Assembly: GCA_046351595.1 (NCBI GenBank)
Contig: JAXLYE010000002.1
Coordinates: 558,001 to 622,000 of the forward strand
Length of the DNA stretch: 64,000 bases
Reading direction: 5' to 3'
DNA from: JAXLYE01 sp046351595
GTDB lineage: Bacteria > Myxococcota_A > Polyangia > Palsa-1104 > JAEUJZ01
The position numbers and the translations under genes are program-made. How positions within the stretch are numbered: the first letter of the stretch is position 1; each line of letters opens with the position of its first letter. Shown piece after piece: positions 59,922 to 64,000 of the stretch. Under the pieces are notes generated by a model. That model ran no database searches, was not told the DNA's origin, and was given only the letters and a program-made list of their open reading frames with translations.

Positions 59922-61559
59922 CTATAGGGTGTGCAGGACCACGCTCTGCTCGAGTACGGGCTGCTCGCACTTCTGGGCGGCGGGTCCGCGGTAGCGCTGA
60001 AACGCCACTTGCGGCGCCCGCTCGTCGAGCACCAGCCAGGTGAAGCCGTACCCTTGGCCGTTCTTGCGCAGCGGGAAGGTCGTGTGGGTCGCCGACTGCG
60101 TCGTGATCAGCGAGACGCGCCCGCGCAGCGGCTGGAGGCACGGCGTGAGCGCGTTGGCATCCCAGCGCACGAAGCGGCGCGGCGCCTCGCCGTTTCGCGC
60201 GTGCGCCTCGTACAGATCAGACCAGTGGGTGTGCCCGGACAGGTGGATGAGCCGCAGCTCGGGGGCGTGGCGCAAGAGCACGGTCTCGAAGGCGCGCGCG
60301 CCGCGGTACATGCGGCCGACGGGGCCGGGCTTCTCGGGATCGGCGCGCGTCGAGAGCGCGGCCCGCGACGGCGCGTGGCTGAACAGGATGACGCCGCGGC
60401 GCCCGGCGCGCTGGGCCGCGGCCACCTTCTCCTCCAGCACCGCCAGCGACTCCGGCGACAGCCCGCGGGTGAGCACGCGCGCCGAGAACTCGGACGGGCC
60501 GCTGTCGAAGCCGATGAACTCCCAGCCGCCGAGGTTGAGCGAGTAGAGCAGGCTCGAATGGAAGACCCGCGCGAAGTTGGCCCAGCCCGCGCCGTACGGC
60601 GTGCGGAACAGCATCGAGCCGAAGCCGTGGTCGTGGTTGCCGAGCACCGCCAGCACCGGCGCGTTCAGGCGCTGCAAGAGCTCGGCGGCGCGCTCCTCGA
60701 GGCGGGCGCGCGTGCCCATGTTGGCGATGTCGCCGGTCAGCACGACCAGATCCGGCGCGCCGGCGTTGACGTCGTTGAGCACGCGCTCGAGGTTCTCGAG
60801 CACGCGGCCGTGGCGGCCCTTGCCGACGTGCAGATCGCTCAGGTGGGCGATGCGCAGCGGCGCGGTCGCGGGGTCGCCCGGCCGCAGCCACACCGAGCGC
60901 GGCGCCCGCGTCGGCGAGTCCACGGGCGAGCGCAGGTACAGGTCGTAGTCCCGCGGCGGCACCGGGCCGAGCGCCTGCACGGTCAGAAAGACGTGGGCGG
61001 CGCCGTCGGGCAGCGGCTCACGGCGGGCGCTGACGATGCGCAGCGGGTGGCAGCCGGCGGGCTCGGGGCGCGACACCGGGTCCACGGCCCAGCCGGTCGG
61101 AGGCGCCGCGGGCGGATCCTGGGGCAGGCTGGCGCAGCGCGCCGCGCTCTCGGGCGGCAGCTCGTGCGGCACCAGCGCCAGCGCCAGCGGGACCGGGCCG
61201 CCGCGCTCCATCACCTCGACGTCGAAGCTCACCGGGCCCGCGGTCGCGGCGGGGGCGCTGCCGGTCCCCAGAATGATCGGCAGGCCGAAGCGCGGCCGCA
61301 GCAGGCCGACGTCGTGCCGCGGATCTGGATCCGCCGCGTCGGGGAAGAAGGCGCGGTAGCGGTGCGCGACGTGGTTCAGGACGTCCTGCTCACGCAGCGA
61401 CACCGGCTTGGTGCAGCCCGACAGCGACAGCGCGGCGACCAGCGCCGGCAGCAGCGCCAGGCCCGCGGTCCGCGCGCGCGGTCGGGCGCGGTCCGGCTGA
61501 GGTGGTTGCTTCACGGCCTGGGCAGGGAGCTCGAACGAAGGCTGGATGAGGGAGTCCAT
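59922..61559 (-). CDS. Calcineurin-like metallophosphoesterase lipoprotein
   Basis: The 545-residue product has a lipoprotein-type signal (LPALVAALSLSGC). The central metallophosphoesterase domain has DLHVGKGRHG (DxH), VVLTGDIAN (GD), VLGNHDHGF (GNHD), a downstream ILFSHAP (H) and LSGHTHWS (GHTH), giving the complete two-metal set. About 200 N-terminal residues are a beta-rich domain of unknown identity. It would hydrolyse phosphoesters at the cell envelope; the substrate is unknown. Its stop overlaps the hairpin-rich convergent region. Confidence 0.88.
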   Translation of the reverse strand: MDSLIQPSFELPAQAVKQPPQPDRARPRARTAGLALLPALVAALSLSGCTKPVSLREQDVLNHVAHRYRAFFPDAADPDPRHDVGLLRPRFGLPIILGTGSAPAATAGPVSFDVEVMERGGPVPLALALVPHELPPESAARCASLPQDPPAAPPTGWAVDPVSRPEPAGCHPLRIVSARREPLPDGAAHVFLTVQALGPVPPRDYDLYLRSPVDSPTRAPRSVWLRPGDPATAPLRIAHLSDLHVGKGRHGRVLENLERVLNDVNAGAPDLVVLTGDIANMGTRARLEERAAELLQRLNAPVLAVLGNHDHGFGSMLFRTPYGAGWANFARVFHSSLLYSLNLGGWEFIGFDSGPSEFSARVLTRGLSPESLAVLEEKVAAAQRAGRRGVILFSHAPSRAALSTRADPEKPGPVGRMYRGARAFETVLLRHAPELRLIHLSGHTHWSDLYEAHARNGEAPRRFVRWDANALTPCLQPLRGRVSLITTQSATHTTFPLRKNGQGYGFTWLVLDERAPQVAFQRYRGPAAQKCEQPVLEQSVVLHTL

Positions 61560-61667
61560 GAGGACAGCATACCGCGCCGCGCGCGAATGGCCGGATCAAC
61601 GCAGCGCGCGCCGGTGCTGCTCGCCCGAGCCTGGCGCGCCTGGCAGCACGGACGGAGCGGCGGACTC

Positions 61668-62765
61668 TCAGGGCCGCGGCGGCTCGCGCACCGTGACGCC
61701 GTGTCCGCGCGCCTGCGGATCGACGCGCATGTCGGGGCCGGCGTAGGACCAGCCGCCCTCGGTCGGCAGGTCGCGCATGAACAGCGGCGTGTCGAGGTCG
61801 ACGAAGCCGAAGCCGCCGACGCCCGCGGCCAGGCAGGCCGAGGTCGCCATGGCCAGCGGCGTCTCGACCATGCCGCCGACCATCAGGCCCAGGCCGGCGG
61901 CGCGTGCGGTCGCGACCATGTCCAGGGCCTCGGCCAGGCCGCTCTTGGTGATCTTGATGTTGATGACCTGCGCCGCGCCGCTCTTCGCCAGCGCCGCCAC
62001 CTCGGCCGCCGAGCGCGCGCTCTCGTCGGCGGCGACCGGGACGCCGGTGCGCCGCGCGACCTCGCCGAGCGCCTCGGTGTCGCCGCGCGGGGTCGGCTGC
62101 TCGAACAGGACCACGCGCTCGCGGCGCGCGCCGAGCTCGCGCAGGAGCCGCACCGCGTCGTCGGGCTGCAGGCTGGCGTTGGCGTCGAGCAGCAGCCGCG
62201 CCTGCGGCGCCGCCTCGGTGATCGCGACGAGCCGCGCCAGATCGAGCGCCAGCGGCACGCCGCCGAGCTTGACCTTGAGCACGTCGAAGCCCTGCGCCGC
62301 CGCTTGCGCCGCCGCCGCCCGCGCCTGCTCGACGCCGCCGGTGACCACGGTGATGTCCGTGCGCAACGCGGGCTCGGCGCCGCCGAAGAAGCGCCACATC
62401 GACAGCCCCGCCTGGCGCAAGAGCGCGTCCAAGAGCGCGGTTTCCAGCCCGCAGCGCGCGCTCGGCACCTCGGGCAGCGCCTCGCAAAGCGTCCGCGCCA
62501 GGTGGCGCCAGCGCCCGGCGTCCTGCCCCACAAGCAGCGGCACGGCCAGCGCCGCGGCGCGCAGCGCGTCCGCCTGCGTCTCGCCGCTGACCGCCGGGAA
62601 CGGCGCGGCCTCGCCGAGGCCCTGCGTGCCGTCGGCGAGGGTCACCTGGCACAGGACGTTGCGCGCCACCTCTTGCGCCCCCTGCGCGATCCCGAACGGC
62701 TCGCGCATCCCGACGTCGAGCGGCCGCGCCGTGACCGCGATGATGGTGCTCGAGAGCATGCCCAT
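61668..62765 (-). CDS. Enolase-superfamily dipeptide epimerase-like enzyme
   Basis: This 365-residue protein has the muconate-lactonising subgroup layout: catalytic lysines in FDVLKVKLGG, metal ligands in LLLDANASL, VLFEQPTP and VAADESARS, and the second lysine in NIKITKSGLAEA. Members include L-Ala-D/L-Glu epimerase (peptidoglycan recycling) and o-succinylbenzoate synthase. Without MenC neighbours and with cell-wall enzymes in the window, an Ala-Glu dipeptide epimerase is more likely. The first ATG (62,765) gives MGML; 62,759 is possible. Confidence 0.85.
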   Translation of the reverse strand: MGMLSSTIIAVTARPLDVGMREPFGIAQGAQEVARNVLCQVTLADGTQGLGEAAPFPAVSGETQADALRAAALAVPLLVGQDAGRWRHLARTLCEALPEVPSARCGLETALLDALLRQAGLSMWRFFGGAEPALRTDITVVTGGVEQARAAAAQAAAQGFDVLKVKLGGVPLALDLARLVAITEAAPQARLLLDANASLQPDDAVRLLRELGARRERVVLFEQPTPRGDTEALGEVARRTGVPVAADESARSAAEVAALAKSGAAQVINIKITKSGLAEALDMVATARAAGLGLMVGGMVETPLAMATSACLAAGVGGFGFVDLDTPLFMRDLPTEGGWSYAGPDMRVDPQARGHGVTVREPPRP

Positions 62766-62901
62766 GCCCCATCATGCGGCAGGGGTCGCTCGGCGGCCTA
62801 GCAAAACCAGGGCGCCACAAACCGGCGGCTCGGCTCTGCGGCGTTTCCCCTATACTCGCGCCACTTGTCGATGCGCCCCGCGGCGCGACAGCCGAGCCCC
62901 C
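62766..62901. promoter_or_regulatory. Divergent promoter region with a -10-like TATACT
   Basis: Between the epimerase and the transporter starts. TATACT at 62,851-62,856 is a good -10 match for the plus strand, but no TTGACA-like -35 is found at 16-18 bp spacing. No preQ1 riboswitch consensus was recognised. Confidence 0.4.
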
Positions 62902-63624
62902 ATGACCCACCAAGACCCGCCCCCCGCCGTCGAGAACCACCGCCACTACCGGTACTACGACCTGATGATGGCGGGCTTCCTCACGGTGCTGCTCTGCTCG
63001 AACCTCATCCCGTCGGGCAAGAGCTGTCAGCTGTGGGGCCTGAAGTTTGGCGCCGGCAACATCTTCTTCCCGATCAGCTACATCTTCGGCGACGTGCTGA
63101 CCGAGGTGTACGGCTATGCCCGCAGCCGCAAGGTGATCTGGGCCGGCTTCGGGGCGCTCCTGTTCGCCGGCCTGATGACGCAGGTGGTGATCCACCTGCC
63201 GCCCAACCTCGACGAGCCGCTGAACCAGCGCGTGCAGCCGGCGCTCGAGATCGTGTTCGGCAACACCTGGCGCATCCTGCTCGGCTCGGTGGTCGCGTTC
63301 TGGGTCGGCGACTTCGCCAACTCGTACGTGATGGCCAAGATGAAGGTGCTGACGCGCGGCCGCTTCCTCTGGGCGCGCACCATCGGCTCGACGGTGGTCG
63401 GCCAGGGCGTGGACAGCCTGATCTTCTACCCGATCGCATTTCTCGGCCTGTGGTCGACGACCGAGATGCTGAAGATCGTGGTCTTCAACTGGATCTTCAA
63501 GGTCAGCATCGAGGTCGTATTCACGCCGCTGACCTACCTGGTGGTGAACTCGCTCAAGCGCGCCGAGCGCGAGGACTACTACGACGCGAAGACCAACTTC
63601 ACGCCGTTCTCGCTGCGCGACTGA
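62902..63624 (+). CDS. Queuosine precursor transporter (YhhQ/DUF165 family)
   Basis: The 240-residue protein starts at the ATG preceded by GCCGAGCCCCC. It has about six membrane helices and family features: MMAGFLTVLLCSNLIPSGKS, FPISYIFGDVLTEVYGYARS and GSTVVGQGVDSLIFYP. YhhQ imports preQ0 or preQ1 or queuine for tRNA modification. The upstream continuation of the frame to 61,777 is shadow of the epimerase gene. Confidence 0.88.
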   Translation: MTHQDPPPAVENHRHYRYYDLMMAGFLTVLLCSNLIPSGKSCQLWGLKFGAGNIFFPISYIFGDVLTEVYGYARSRKVIWAGFGALLFAGLMTQVVIHLPPNLDEPLNQRVQPALEIVFGNTWRILLGSVVAFWVGDFANSYVMAKMKVLTRGRFLWARTIGSTVVGQGVDSLIFYPIAFLGLWSTTEMLKIVVFNWIFKVSIEVVFTPLTYLVVNSLKRAEREDYYDAKTNFTPFSLRD

Positions 63625-63648
63625 GCCGGGTCCGGTCTGCTGGGCCGC

Positions 63649-63999
<351 letters not shown>

Positions 64000-64000
64000 G

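Noticed and set aside
62766..62901. preQ1 riboswitch upstream of the YhhQ-type gene
   Set aside because: The conserved preQ1-I core and A-rich tail are not present.

Overview
The window is high-GC DNA that reads like a predatory or social member of the Myxococcota (deltaproteobacteria-like). Signs are a Ser/Thr kinase fused to STAND and WD40 modules, many lipoproteins and outer-membrane barrels, a TonB receptor operon, a lanthipeptide-type dehydratase and terpenoid-type enzymes. No rRNA, tRNA or CRISPR array was recognised. The species assignment is inference; all coordinates come from reading frames, motifs and start or stop context.

Left half (1-32.5 kb), accessory and specialised. A truncated S9 peptidase is followed by a co-directional set: kinase-STAND-WD40, HlyD-like adaptor, C39 peptidase/ABC exporter and a full-length LanB dehydratase. 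This looks like a ribosomal peptide modification and export locus, but no precursor or LanC cyclase was found. After an unusually AT-rich gap comes a tightly overlapping five-gene operon: RND adaptor, TolC-like channel, RND pump, LytS-type kinase and LytTR regulator. Next is a divergent terpenoid-like trio: a squalene/phytoene-synthase-like enzyme facing a short protein with a class II terpene cyclase DxDDTA signature and a membrane protein. Transposase and OmpA-domain remnants lead into a defence-like island with an HTH protein, an IetA-like AAA ATPase, an IetS-like subtilase, an HTH/Cys-rich protein, a TumE/DUF6516-like protein and a long PIN-domain protein. A tyrosine recombinase ends this half at 32,487.

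Right half (32.6-64 kb), visibly richer in G+C and mostly ordinary chromosomal genes. It holds a five-gene minus-strand outer-membrane operon (lipoprotein, barrel, TonB receptor, barrel, small cytochrome c) and a TrkA-type channel with an altered filter. It continues with an HTH protein behind a 12-unit, 15-bp-periodic TATA array, a lytic transglycosylase, a tandem ATP-grasp Ddl-like protein, an S15/CocE hydrolase, a polytopic spermidine-synthase-like fusion and a TPR/barrel protein. The rest is Maf, YggS, a DUF1304 protein, Lnt, an M23 peptidase, a metallophosphoesterase, a dipeptide-epimerase-like enzyme, a YhhQ-type transporter and a truncated unknown.

The most unusual non-coding structures are the TATA array at 40,119-40,290 and a 243-bp nested palindrome at 59,598-59,840, which sits between two hairpins with related stems where convergent genes meet. 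A hairpin-like sequence sharing 16 nt with this region lies beside the recombinase at about 32.5 kb.
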